The notes below the pieces were generated by a model, which saw only the letters and a list, made by a program, of their open reading frames with translations, made no database searches and was not told where the DNA came from. Positions 1 to 10,697 of a stretch of DNA of 64,000 bases are shown piece after piece. Position numbers and translations under genes: made by a program. This DNA is from Polyporus tsugae (taxonomy: Eukaryota > Basidiomycota > Agaricomycetes > Polyporales > Polyporaceae). The stretch's first letter is position 1, and each line of letters opens with the position of its first letter. The DNA lies in assembly GCA_024305745.1 (NCBI GenBank), contig JAHRBS010000006.1, forward strand, positions 1,242,501 to 1,306,500, read 5' to 3'.

Positions 1-720
1 GTGAGAGGATCCTTGGTGGGAGTGAGCTTCTGTTTTGCCACGGACCACCAACTGCCCTCCTTCTGAGACGATGATGGGGAGGGAGGAGTTGCGGGCATAG
101 TCTGCGATCGAGAGGGCGGCGGGTGGAGGGACTCGGCGACGTTGCCCTGTTGCAGCATGGCCATGACGCGCTCCTCCACGGTCCGTCTCTCCCTCTCCTC
201 GGCCTCCCTCGCAAGGATCCGTTCCGCCTCCCGCCTGCTGCGCTCGCGCTCCCTCTCCGCCTCCGCCTCCAGTTCCTCGTCGGTCGGGAGTCCGGGCGAT
301 CGCGAACTCATGTTGCTCATGATGGATCCTACGCGTTGAGCGAAATTGGCAGCGAACTGGCCGACTGATGGCGAGGGCGATGTAGCGCGTTGGCCCCACT
401 GTCGACTATCGTTTGAGTCCTCGTCGGACGGACGTGCGAAGGAGGCTTCGTTGACCTCGCCGGTGTGGGGATCGATAGCGAATCCGTTCCGCAAGGGCGA
501 CGGGGGTCTCCTGTTTCCGGATACTGGTTCCGGCTGGAAGAAATGGCAATCAGCACGTCGAACACGTCTTAACCTTCACGATTCTGTCAGTTCTCACCAG
601 GTTGAGCGGGGACGGAGGAGGCGGAAGTGAAAGGCGCCGCTGCTGCTGAGGGCCAAAGCCCGGGGCGACGAGATTCGTGGTCGACATGGACGCCGCGGTT
701 CTGTGGGAAGGGAGGGCCAT
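1..720 (-). CDS. Partial conserved basidiomycete protein of unknown function (5' part)
   Basis: Two exons are visible: 598-720 and 1-533, separated by a 64-nt intron (534-597, donor GTGAGA, acceptor TTCCAG). The frame runs off the left window edge, so the C-terminus is missing. The protein starts MALPSHRTAASMSTTNLV and continues through a proline-rich stretch (SLPPPPSPLN), the segment GFAIDPHTGEVNEASFARP, a charged coiled-coil-like stretch rich in Glu and Arg, and then SWWSVAKQKLTPTKDPLT. I do not recognise a named domain. The start could be the ATG at 720, the one at 687 (MSTTNLV) or an upstream in-frame ATG at 843; the last leaves only about 70 bp to LCB1, so I prefer 720 or 687. The gene is divergent from LCB1 and shares its promoter. 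I am confident it is coding and cannot state a function. Confidence 0.75.
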
Positions 721-913
721 TGCTGCAATGGCTTCGGCGAGCACGAGGCTCAGCTCGCCGTCGCGGACGTTGAGGAAGAGATCGCTGGACAAGCGCGCGA
801 GCGCGAGAACCCGGCAAAACCGGGCGACTCCTCCCGTCCACATCTTCTCCCCAGACCACTACCACGACCACGACCACGGCGACGACTCGGCCACGACTGC
901 ACTTACGAGCACG
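721..913. promoter_or_regulatory. Short divergent promoter between the orphan gene and LCB1
   Basis: Only about 190 bp separate the preferred start of the minus-strand orphan gene from the LCB1 ATG at 914. Both genes must take their promoter and 5' leaders from this interval. It contains repeated ccacgacc/cgacga units near 855-900. I see no clear TATA box. The regulatory role is inferred from the gene arrangement only. Confidence 0.4.
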
Positions 914-2883
914 ATGAACAGCTCCTCGCAAAGCCTCGAGCTGGTCTTCGGCTTCCTCGCCAAGTCCTACACCTCTCTCGAGACGAACTTCTACAGACTC
1001 CCCGGCTCCGCTGTCGTCGCGCGCTATGTCAAGTCATCGCACCAGAACGACCCTGGCCGGACCCTGCTCGAGGTCATCCTGGTTATCTTCGCCATTCGCA
1101 CTCTTCTGCAGTCGCGTACCCGTGGCGACCAGTCTGGCAAGCACTTCATCCAGTTCGACGAGAAGGTACGCAGCGCGTCTCCTATCCATTCGTTTCCGTC
1201 TGCTATAACCGTCTGTCTTCAGGAAATCGACGAGCTTGTCGACGAATGGACACCAGAACCCCTTGCACAGCCGCTTTCTGCTCAAGAACAGGCCGACCTC
1301 GCTGCTGTTCCCGTCATCGTTGGTCCCACCGGTCCCAAGCCTAAGCTTGCTTCGGGAAAGACTGTTCTCAACTTGGCTAGCTACAACTTTACCGGGCTTG
1401 CTGGCAACGAGGAGATCAAGGCTGCTACTGTGGAAACCTTGAGGAAGTACGGTCTGGGCAGCTGCGGTCCACCGGGATTCTACGGTTTTCAAGGTGAGCC
1501 TCGCGTCCAGGCCCTCCTGTGCTGGCGTATTGCAAATACATACCCGCACGCAGTCCGGAGTTTGTTGTTCGCCTGCTATCGAGCAGCCACATTTCAGTGA
1601 TCAATCACCGGGGAAGCCCAGGATGCTGATGCCTCTATGTTCGCAGACGTGCATCTCCAATTCGAGAAGGATATCGCCGATTTCCTCGGAACCGAGTCCG
1701 CCATCCTGTACTCGCAGGCATTCTCAACCATCGGCTCCGTTATTCCAGCGTTCTGCAAGCGTGGTGATGTGATTGTCGCAGACCGCGGCGTGAACTTCGC
1801 TATTCAGAAGGGCCTCCAGATTTCGCGATGCACAGTCCGGTGGTATGACCACAATGACATGGAGAGCCTGGCGTGCGTCCTTGAGAGCGTCGACAAGGAG
1901 AGACGGAAGCGCAAAGGACCCCTTACCCGCCGCTTCATCGTCACTGAAGGCATTTTCGATCACGACGGTGCCATGTCCGATTTGCCCAAGCTTGTAAGTA
2001 ACCCTGAAATCCCTCGTATATCATTTACTGACGACACGCAGGTTGAATTGAAGAAGAAATACAAGTACAGGCTAATCCTGGACGAGAGTCTGTCGTTCGG
2101 AAGTGTTGGTCGTACCGGTCGTGGTTTGACGGAGCTCTACAACGTACCGGTGGGTTGCGGCGTTCAGAAGTGTCAGTTGTGACCTAAACTCACATGCATC
2201 GCAGGCCTCCGAGGTTGACATGCTCGTGGGTTCCGCATCTACTGGTCTGTCTGCATGCGGTGGCTTCTGCGCAGGCTCCGAGATTGTCGTCAATCACCAG
2301 GTACGAGTCCCATTAATCGCTGGTGATATCTTCACATTGACATTTTATGCCGCAGCGTATTAACGGTACCTCCTTTGTGTTCTCCGCCTCAATGCCCGCG
2401 CTCCTCACGGTCGCCGGGTCTGAGGGCATCAACATCCTCCGGAACACGCCCTCGATTCTCACCACCCTCCAGGAAAATGTTCGTGCAGTTCGAGCCATCC
2501 TCGACCGCGTGGACTGCATCACCATCCCCTCGCACGCCGCTAGCCCTGTCATTCATCTGCAAATCCGCTGGGCCACACTCCAGGTCCCGCTCATGACGAG
2601 CGTTCCGTCCAACAAGCCGTCGAACCCGCTGTCGGTCAAGCCCCGCGATCCCCAACAGTTCAACATCGAGCTCGAGGAGCGGCTCCTGCAGGAGGTCGTC
2701 GAGGAGGCGCTCGCGCAGGGCGTGATGATCACGCGAGCGAAGCGTCTCCGTGGGCAGGAGCTGATTGAGGTGCGTCCCAGCGTGCGACTGGCGATCACGG
2801 CTGCGTTGTCGCGCAAGGACTGCGAGAAGGCTGCGGCGGTGGTGAAGGCTGCGTTCGTGAAGGTCATCGGGAAGCGTCGGTAG
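914..2883 (+). CDS. LCB1: Serine palmitoyltransferase subunit 1 (LCB1-like)
   Basis: This is the non-catalytic subunit of serine palmitoyltransferase, the ER-membrane enzyme that condenses serine and palmitoyl-CoA in the first step of sphingolipid synthesis. Six exons (914-1165, 1223-1493, 1647-1993, 2042-2149, 2205-2300, 2356-2883) join in phase to 533 aa. A hydrophobic segment ([16 protein letters not shown]) near residue 60 fits the membrane anchor. Recognisable alpha-oxoamine synthase blocks include [71 protein letters not shown] and [17 protein letters not shown]. The last block lacks the PLP-binding Lys motif of LCB2, as expected for LCB1. The GFYG-x-QDVH junction matches the yeast Lcb1 pattern and supports the unusually long 153-nt intron 2. 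The Cys in SCGPPG sits at the position mutated in human sensory neuropathy. No catalytic partner (LCB2) is in this window. Confidence 0.95.
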
Positions 2884-3239
2884 AGGGTGCGATTTCTGGC
2901 TCAATGGGAACATTTGGATTCTTATTTATTACCACCTAGACTCTGGAGTATGCGATGCGCACGCATACAGTATTGTAATCATATCTCTAGTCATACCCAT
3001 CTAATGGTTTAGGATGTTGTCCTTGGAACGGTCCAGTGCGCTTGTTGAGCAAATCGGTTGGACGTAGAATTGGGGACTTGCTCGTATACCTTGAAGAGCG
3101 AGCGAGAGGTGTGTACTTGGTGAGGAGGAGGGGGATGTAAACGATCTACCCCTTCTGACGCGTACTTAAGCTGTCTTGGACTTTCTCCAAGTTCTCGATT
3201 CAAGACCATCAAAAGGCCCAACTCGAGCGCATTCATTCA

Positions 3240-3818
3240 ATGCGCAGTGCACACTGCCAGCCATGGCCAGCCACTCTCGTCTTTCCCCGTCCCTCTCCAA
3301 TGTACGTCCCCTCAAGAGCTCCTGAACTCCACGTTTCAATTGTATCTTCCCGGGAACTCGTAGTGCTGCCAGGATTAATGAAGATGTGATTCGACTCATC
3401 GTGGACCAGCACCGAGAAGGGGGTTCACTCCGAAACCTTGCATCATCATCCCTCGAGCTTTGGGATCTTTGTCTCCCTATTCTGTTTTCTCGATGTGAGG
3501 CGGATGTAAACTTGAGATAGGCGATCCACCAGAGAGAGTATGCGCTCATGTTCGGTACTTCCTGTTCATGGAGGTGTCTGGAATGTTCAATCTGTTGCAA
3601 CGTATAGCATAGGAATATATGGAAAGCGCACTCTTCTCGATCTCGCATCGAAGCTCTATCGTATGATGCCGGTAGACATGACCTTGCCATTTCCTCCTTC
3701 CCTTCCAACGAGGGGGGACGACACTCCAATCTCTCTGCGCAGGTTCTCGTACACCACAAGCATGTCGCGCGAATGCATATGGTGCAAGGCACCGAGGCAC
3801 GGCACCGAGGTAATGTAG
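3240..3818 (+). pseudogene. F-box/LRR-like family remnant, copy 1
   Basis: A possible first exon (3240-3301, donor GTACGT) splices to 3373 and gives INEDVIRLIVDQHREGGSLR followed by NLASSSLELWDLCLPILFSRCEADV, then a stop (TAG) near 3520. This is the F-box-like N-terminus seen in the copies at 44.8 kb and 48.4 kb (pattern DVxxLIAxHxHQxGxSLRxLxxxSRxLRxLxLxxLFxRC). After the stop, the segment LRRFSYTTSMSREC near 3740-3780 matches VSLKKFSYTTTMWREW of the 45-kb copy, so more of the ancestral gene is present but out of frame. Upstream, 3170-3196 is identical over 27 nt to 44628-44654 in front of the 45-kb copy, which indicates a duplication that included 5' flank. No intact full-length product can be made. 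Confidence 0.6.
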
Positions 3819-3988
3819 AACATCAGTCCCAGACCGATCAGCATGTAACCCAGCGGTCTAAGCAGGCGAGTCAGGGCACAGGGGTACCGTGTATGCCGAG
3901 GACGTCGCGACGCCGGGAAGGCCATAGCATCAAGATCGCACTCACTGTTTCTGAGAAATGCAATACGTTATTACGTACCTGTACGACC

Positions 3989-4411
3989 TCAACTCGAACA
4001 CTTCTTCTCACTGATGGCGGGCAGTATTCCGGCTGCCATAGCCGCTTGACGTTCGAACCGCCTTGGTCGTGGTCGACCAGGATCTCGCTTTACAGGTGCA
4101 GTTGTTGGGGAGTCTGTCTGGTCAGTGGACTCCGAGGGAGTGCCAGCTGCGGGCAAGGTCTTGTTCTTGGTGCCCTGCGGACGACCTAGCTCGCACTTCG
4201 TAGCAGGGGTAGCATCCGCAGCGGTGGAATCACCTTGATAAGACGATGGTGATGCCCTGTGTATACGGAATGCGGAGGGTAAGTAAGAATATTCGCCCAC
4301 ATGCAGCTTGGCAGACGTATGGCCCATGGGGTCTGACGCGACCTCCCCACCGTGCCCCGCGCGCATCCTATCTGAACCCGAAGCGTACCCTGGGGGCTGA
4401 CTTCTGACCAC
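3989..4411 (-). other. Open frame with AT-hook-like motifs (doubtful gene)
   Basis: A 140-codon minus-strand frame contains LGRPQGTKNKTLP and KRDPGRPRPRRFE, which resemble AT-hook/GRPKGSKNK DNA-binding motifs common in Agaricomycete nuclear and transposon-linked proteins. No other domain is visible. Splice sites that would extend it are not obvious, and the surrounding 1 kb (3.8-4.9 kb) looks like degraded accessory DNA between two F-box copies. It may be a fragment of a gene or a relic. The motif call is direct; the gene call is weak. Confidence 0.3.
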
Positions 4412-4984
4412 TCGCGCCCCTTAGTTGCGTTGGTAGATAGCGGCAAGATGTGACTTTGGCCGGGGGTCTGAGATAGGTAACAGTGGAGAAAAAAGTCCGG
4501 GGGCTTGCCCAGGTGGACTGACAACAGATCTGAAACGTGCCTACTGAGTGAGACAACTCGCGGCAAGGGTTACTGATACTTACAGAGTTGTCGTAAAAAG
4601 GGGTCGCGTACGCGGGCGGCAGGAGGGGGCGACGTCCGCGGCACGCGAGGATAACACCTACCTGGTCAGCTACGGGCTGCAGCATCACTTGCGAGCGCGC
4701 AGGTTGGAATTGACAGGGATAATATATGTCAGGTAGGGTACAGCACGGCAAGCGGGATTCATATGAGGATGGTTAGTCTCGACCAAGACCGTCCACATGT
4801 CAGCGACCTACTGGAGGTACGTACTATATACCCTGCACCGGGATACCATTTTTGGAAGTTAGACGCGCATTACGTACAGTCCGCCAGGCTGTGGGGCTCA
4901 GGCTGGGTGGAGGCTTGTGGTATACTGTACTTATATGCTCGTCTTTGAACACTCATCCGCTTCGAGATCGACCGACCCTCCACG

Positions 4985-6817
4985 ATGCAAGCGCACCACC
5001 TTTGTCTTTCCCCTAGCACTCTAACGTAAGTCTAGCCTTATCCCGTTTCGTTCATTGGAATGGCGGCAACTCGTGAGTTCTGCGCTTGTTTCTTAGGCTT
5101 GTATACTGAATTCGTTCCTAAGCGGCACGTTTAGGCTTGAAACTGTGAATTCTGATGTGCTCTGGTTAATCACTGAACACGTACATCAGCGAGGTTCGCT
5201 TCGAGCTCTCTCACTGGTTTCCAGAACTCTGCGCAATCTCGTCCTCCCTTTCCTCTTCTCCCGCTGCTTGGTCAACGTTCTTGATGACCCGAAGCTGGTG
5301 CGGATCAAAGAGTTTCCTGACACGTTTTGCGCGTATGTCCGGTATGTCATCCCGCCCCTGTCGCCCTCGTATCTGGCCCTAAGCTGACTTCCTCAATGCA
5401 AGGCACCTGATACACCGCGGGCCCTTCCGGACAGACACGCATGTTCAACATTTCCAAGATCTCGTTGGTCGCATGACCTACTTGACTTCGATCACCTTCA
5501 TGGATGTTCAAGCAACACTGTCACGGACTGTCATCAAACCATATCTCAACCATCCCTGCATCACCTGCCTCTCGTTCTGCGCGGGCGGTGACTCTCTGGA
5601 GAACCTACCACTGAGCGTCGAGGACTTGGCATCGGATGGAGTGCTATCGCTCACTGCGCTGTCTTGGACTCCGACCAGGTGGCGGAGCATGGGCGCATGT
5701 GCCATGGTCGCCGCTGTGCTGTCGGTGGTCAACGTGCACCACTGCCGGCGTCCATGGGGGACGTGTATGCCCTAGAGAAGGAGTTTTTCGGCACGATTCT
5801 CTTCAGAATGACTAACACGGCGACCCACCTCTCGCTGCCGATGGAGTCGGCGCCAATAGAGAAGATGGCGCGGGTGTCGTGGCCGAACCTCAAACATCTT
5901 TCTCTGGTCAGACGGCTCGTCAACGCTGATCAGGTCCAACATATCCGTCGCCTCCTCACATGCCTCCCCGCCCTACAATCGCTCTCGATACAAGCTGCCA
6001 GAACACAAGCTATTGGACGACCACCGATCTTCAAGTCCATATCATGTCGCGAAGCGCTTCTTCCTCACTTGCGTTCCCTGACCATCGCGTACCCTAACCC
6101 CGGAGATGAGCTCTTCGCCTACGATTGGAGCCATCTCACACACCTTTCCCTCCGGGCCTGTCCGGGAGTGTGTGCCTGCGATCGGATCATGGTGCCCGTC
6201 GGCTTCCGGTCTGTTGCAGCGCCGACAGCACAAGAATGTTTGTCCATCCTAAAGCGCATGGAACTACACAACCTGAGGAGCCTCGAGCTTAGCTATTTCA
6301 CGAACGGTTCTCCACCGTCAGACAAAGATCTGCTCAGCCATATTGCCGAAACCTTCAGACAACTAGAACATCTGGAGATCTACCGTCATTGGCGGACGTG
6401 GCACTGGCAGGAGAACGATCCGCATCATGTACGTGTTCTGTGCCCATGATCCCGCTCACCAGTCCCATCGCTCACGCTCAGATGTGGCAGCTATGCGTCG
6501 CCCAACTCCTCGCGGGTGTGACGTCGCTCCGCACCGTCAAGCTTCGTCTGGATCCCCCGCAAGATTTCCACTCCCACTGTCACTGCCCCTATCATTCCTG
6601 GGATCAGCGGATGTTGTTGAGACGTGGGTCAGAAATGCTCGAGGTCATGCGGCGGCGTTGCCCCGCGTTGCACCACATCGAACTGCTTTTCCATTGCCCG
6701 GAAATTCGAGGACCGACGTGGGTCGAATTCCACCCGACGTCTGGCCGCTGGAGGAAATATACGGTCGTGTGGGGGCATGGCCCAGCCGAGCTTAGGTGCG
6801 TTCCATCGACAGCCTGA
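4985..6817 (+). pseudogene. F-box/LRR-like protein, copy 2, with a probable frameshift
   Basis: Exon 1 (4985-5025, MQAHHLCLSPSTLT) joins exon 2 (5135-5341) in phase, giving the F-box-like helices (NSDVLWLITEHVHQRGSLRA, then LSLVSRTLRNLVLPFLFSRCL). Exon 3 starts at 5403. The frame continues to about 5740, where LSWTPTRWRS leads into a stop (5773). The homologous continuation (YALEKEFFGTILFRMTN, then SLPMESAP) sits in another frame from about 5755, so an indel lies near the ggggg run at 5755-5760. Downstream are leucine-rich segments (LKHLSLVRRL, LRSLTIAYPNPGDELF, LRSLELSYF, QLEHLEIYRH), an intron 6429-6481, and a last exon with LRTVKLRLD and WVEFHP ending at 6815-6817. F-box proteins recruit substrates to SCF ubiquitin ligases; for this family that role is inferred. 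The frameshift could be real decay or a base-call error in a homopolymer. Confidence 0.65.
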
Positions 6818-7366
6818 CTCTCGCCTTCCACTGCACTCGGAGCTCATGACTGGGACATCTGCTCCGTGCCGTAGGGAGTTTGCGCCAGGCTCAGACCTAT
6901 ACACACAGGCATGGCTTTCGCACAGGTGGCTAGGCTGATCTTGTGAGCGGGGGGACGGCAGTATCAGCTTTGGCAAGTTCAAGTTTGTTGGTGCGTTCCT
7001 GTGAGGATGAGATTGCGACATCTCGTCGCACACCTAGTGACGGACGGCGGTTGCGTGGTCACAGATAGACTTGATTGTATTCGATGTTCTGGACAGGTTC
7101 TAGATATTGAGCTCCCTGTTTCTGCGAATGTACCGATGCGAATGATTTAGTGTATCCTCAACTGAGTAAGTAAAGGATGAGTGATGAGTGATAACTCTAA
7201 CTCGGCGAGGTCGGACGAGCGAGAGACCTGGCCAAAGATTAGATTGGGAGAACTTGAAGGGCGCCTATCTAATCTTGGTTGAAGCTGAGTATGAGAGCAG
7301 CGAACCTTGCTTTTTCCTCGTCCTTGACCTCTTGCCACCGAACTCATTTTCTATGTCCTCAAAAAG

Positions 7367-8700
7367 ATGGAAAAAAAGCGCCTTCAAACGTATGTATTTG
7401 CATCATATAGCCTTTGTCTTTCTTTTCTGATCAAGAGTAGCGTGGAAGCGCTGGAAAACTTCATACAGACCCACAAGACGCTGCTCGAAAGCACATACAC
7501 CGACATAGAAAGACTAAAGGCTCTTCGCGCGGAAGTCGAGGATGGATCCGTACTCAACCTCCAGGAGCTGACTGGAAAGGTACGTAGCCCGCTCCCTTTG
7601 ACCCAACGCGTCATTCAGCGGTGTCCCCCTTCCAGCTCGACGAGCCCTCCTTCAAATTGAGCGAGCAGCTCGACGGCATGCCCCCACTCCCCGACGCGCT
7701 CGACTGGTCTGTATTCTCCAACGCAGACGCCACCCCTTTCAGTACTATGGCATCGACCGCGCGCGAAGCGTACGCCGCCCGCAACGTCCCCCCAACGACG
7801 CAGCTCTCTGCGCCCTCCACCCTCCGCCAGCTCGTCGCCGCCCACCGCGCCTCTATCCTCGACCCCGTCCTCAACGCGTTCCGCCTCCCAGATGACCTCG
7901 CAGGCCTGTCTTCGGACGAAGAAGTCGACCCGGAGGAGCTCCGCCGCGTCCGCGAGCGCGAGAAAATCCGCGAGCTCAAAAAGCGGCGCATCGAAGGCGA
8001 TGCCGCATTGGCCGGGTTGGGGCTGCGGCTGGGGCTGCGGAAGCCCGTCGCAGGCGTGTTCATCAGGCGGGACCAGGAGGACGAGAGCGCGGAGGTGGAC
8101 ATCGCGATGGCGGACGAAGAGAGCGCGCGGTCAGGGGCCGGCGACACCCCCGCGACGAGTGTGGCGTCGCTCCCACGTGCCACTCCCATGGAGCGCGGGG
8201 CCTCGACTCGCGAACGGCGGCCCACTCGGAAAGCCCAGGAGAACGCCAAGGATGCGGCGGAGGCTAAGGCCAAGGCGAAAGTGAAGGCCAAGGCCAAGGC
8301 GAAGACGCAAGCCAGGACGAAAGCTGAGCCTGAGGAGAACGAGGAAGTGCCCGCAGCCCCCTCTGCCACCGAACCGCCACTGGATCAGAACAGCAAAGCG
8401 AAGTCCGAGACGTACAAGCAGGCGTGGTCCGTCTCCGAGCAGCACCTCCTCGAACGCCTGCTGGAGGAGATCCCGGACGGCGAAAAGAACCGGTGCGTAG
8501 CGGTGCTCGTTGAGGGGGGGTTCGGCTAACGCGACGCATTGTGCTGCAGATGGCTCAAAATTTCAAAGGCGATGAATGGTCGTCGCACCGCGCGACAGGT
8601 GGCGAGCCGTGTGCAAAAGTACTACGAGAAGCTGAAGAGGTTCGGGATCGAGGTTGCCCCAGGGAGCAGCAAGCTCGGTGCCTCGGCCACTGGGTCCTGA
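7367..8700 (+). CDS. SANT/Myb-domain protein, ZZZ3-like
   Basis: Four exons (7367-7389, 7441-7579, 7636-8492, 8550-8700) join in phase to 389 aa. The N-terminus is a predicted coiled coil (VEALENFIQTHKTLLESTYT, then DIERLKAL). The middle is acidic and basic low-complexity sequence with a Lys/Ala-rich run (repeated AKAKAK). The C-terminus holds a SANT/Myb repeat: WSVSEQHLLERLLEEIP, then RWLKISKAMNGRRTARQVAS and RVQKYYEKLKR, with tryptophans at the start of helix 1 and just after the loop. This is the arrangement of the Myb domain in ZZZ3, a subunit of the animal ATAC histone-acetyltransferase complex. Here the protein ends 20 residues after the Myb domain and has no ZZ zinc finger. The upstream ATG at 7353 is rejected because it puts the spliced product out of frame. 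A nuclear chromatin role is inferred from the domain. Confidence 0.8.
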
Positions 8701-9070
8701 CATTATTCACTACTTACTGTAGTCTATAGAGCTCTACACCCACGCTATAACTTGTACCTAAGTATGTACTACCCGCGCTGTATCTTAGCATCTCCTTCCC
8801 GTGTTGCCGACGATGTGCCGCGCAGCAGGCCTCAGGGACGGCTCGCGTGGTTGCTCGACGATGAGACTTGCGATCATCTGACGGGACTGAGATCATGATT
8901 CTGTGCATCTTTGCATGGCTCTCCGGGCGGCTGCTCCCCAAATCGCACATGCGCACCTAAGCACCGTCCAGCAACTCTCTCCCGTTCCTTGCCAGCTCAT
9001 TCGCTCCTTCTTGCATCCAGCCCTCTCTCTTTCGCTCCCTTTCTTGATTTCTTGACCGCCCACCACCGAC
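8701..9070. other. Intergenic spacer, no gene seen
   Basis: The 370 bp hold the 3' flank of the SANT/Myb gene and the promoter of the PBDC1-like gene. A pyrimidine-rich leader (tctctcccgttcc, then ctctctctttcgctcccttt) lies at about 8975-9040 just before the ATG at 9071, typical of highly expressed fungal genes. No ORF with convincing coding character is present. Confidence 0.5.
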
Positions 9071-10171
9071 ATGGCTACCCGCTTCGACCCCAACAACGCG
9101 CAGAATCTCGTCGAGGTGCGCACTTTCTCCCTTGCCGTCCGACGGGGGCCTGAGTGTTTACCGTGCATCCCCACAACGCCCCCGCTTCGCAGATCGAGAA
9201 ACAGTGAGTCGAAGATGTATCCTGTGCCCCTAGGAGATCGCGTAACTGAGGTTCGCTTCGATGTATTGTACCGTCCGCGATGAAGATTTGCTGTGAAGGC
9301 CGTCGAGCACGCTCAGGTACGTATTCGTATTCGTGTCCAGTGCGCCCTCGCGCGGCCCCGAAGCGGACATGTACGCTGAACGCACGCCCTGTAGACCTAC
9401 TGGAACCTGCTCGAGAAGGTCCATCCACGCGAGCTCAAGCTCACCAAGTACGTCCTCCGATTTCGGACCCGTCCCGCCATGCACGAGTCTCATATACACC
9501 CATTCCATTCTTCCCCTTGAAATCTACCACTCCCGACCCTCCAACCCTTACGTGACGCCCTTGAAGGATCGACGACGAGATCTTCGAGCACGCGATGAAG
9601 GAGTTCCCCGAGCTCGCGGAGAACGACCACGCGAAGGTCACCAAGCTCGACGAGGACTGGATGAAGAGCGAGTCGGGCAAGAAGGGCTGGCACGACTTCA
9701 TCGCCTCGTGAGCAGCCCCCCGTTAACTGTTCCCTCCGACGTGTGCTGCCGAGCACCGCAGACTGACCGGAGAACGTGCGTGCTGGCTGGCTGTAGGTAC
9801 GAGAACAAGATCAAGGACTACAACTTCGGCTCCCTCATCCGCACCGACGCGCGCCAAGAGTACAGCGAGACGAACACGATCTTCGTCACCCGAATACAGG
9901 TGCGTCCGAGCCTCCTCTCACCCTGCCTCCCGTCCCCCCCCCGCCCTGCGCGCGCGCGCTAGGGCCGAGGCGCACGTCGACGACGGCGCTGACGCGCGCT
10001 TTCCTTCCCGACGGACGGCAGTTCTACGTGTTCGAGATCGCACGCAACCGCCTGGGCCTGAACGACAAGGCGCACGAGATCGCGAAGGAGGAGGCGGCCA
10101 AGGAGAAGGAGAAGAAGGAGAAGGAGCAGGCGCGCGCCGAGCGCGAGAAGGCTAAGAAGAAAAAGAACTGA
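9071..10171 (+). CDS. PBDC1 / YPL225W family protein (eEF1A biogenesis chaperone)
   Basis: Seven exons (9071-9115, 9193-9203, 9286-9316, 9395-9447, 9567-9707, 9797-9899, 10022-10171) join in phase to 177 aa. Exon 2 is only 11 nt and exon 3 is 31 nt. The protein closely follows yeast YPL225W and human PBDC1: IEKQFAVKAVEHAQTYWNLL, LKLTKIDDEIFEHAMKEFPEL, DYNFGSLIRTDARQEYSETN and FYVFEIARNRLGLND are near-signature blocks. The family is now known as a ribosome-associated chaperone (Chp1) that assists folding of translation elongation factor eEF1A; the older polysaccharide-biosynthesis name is misleading. The C-terminal 30 residues are a highly charged Lys/Glu tail (repeated KEKEKKEKE) that extends beyond the yeast length. 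A pyrimidine-rich leader fits strong expression. Confidence 0.93.
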
Positions 10172-10697
10172 GCGCTGTCGCGTTCCGTTCGTGTACTGTT
10201 GGTGTCTGTACGAAGCGCGGCGTGGCCACGCAGGTGTGTGTATTTATGCGGTAACGAAATGAAGCCCCGTCCCGTCGGCGTTGGCGTGAGGGCCGATGGG
10301 ATATGCGGTACACTGTATACTTGTGTGGGAGTGCAGACCGAGATCAGAAAGTGAGGTGGTGTTGTAACCCCTCAAGTAGATTTCAAGCAGCTTGAGCTGG
10401 GGGGTGCTCAGCGCTCAGTGCTGAACTATTCTAGTATTATCCCGAGGAAAATTCGACGGTGATATGTAGTTGGTTCTTTCCCTCGGGAAGCAGGCGGCGA
10501 ATTTGCCGTTATATGACCGTCCTCCCTCCCCGCACACAGGTCATATTAATCGTCTGCCTTGGGAGACAAGAATTTGCCGGTCATTTGTCAATGGAGCTGA
10601 TGCGCAGTGAAGCCGGACGATGTGTGGGTGTGGAAGTGATCAGAGGCAGCAAGCAATGCATGACAATACCAAACGATACAAGCGTATCTCTTCCCTG
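10172..10697. other. Intergenic region, no gene seen
   Basis: This is the 3' flank of the PBDC1-like gene and the 3' side of the minus-strand F-box pseudogene. No coding frame of note, no RNA gene and no clear repeat was found. An 84-codon plus-strand frame at 10459-10713 has no recognisable features and overlaps the pseudogene end. Confidence 0.4.

Noticed and set aside
7611..8369. A 252-codon minus-strand Ala/Ser-rich frame
   Set aside because: It is the antisense of the Lys/Ala-rich middle of the SANT/Myb gene and has low-complexity composition only.
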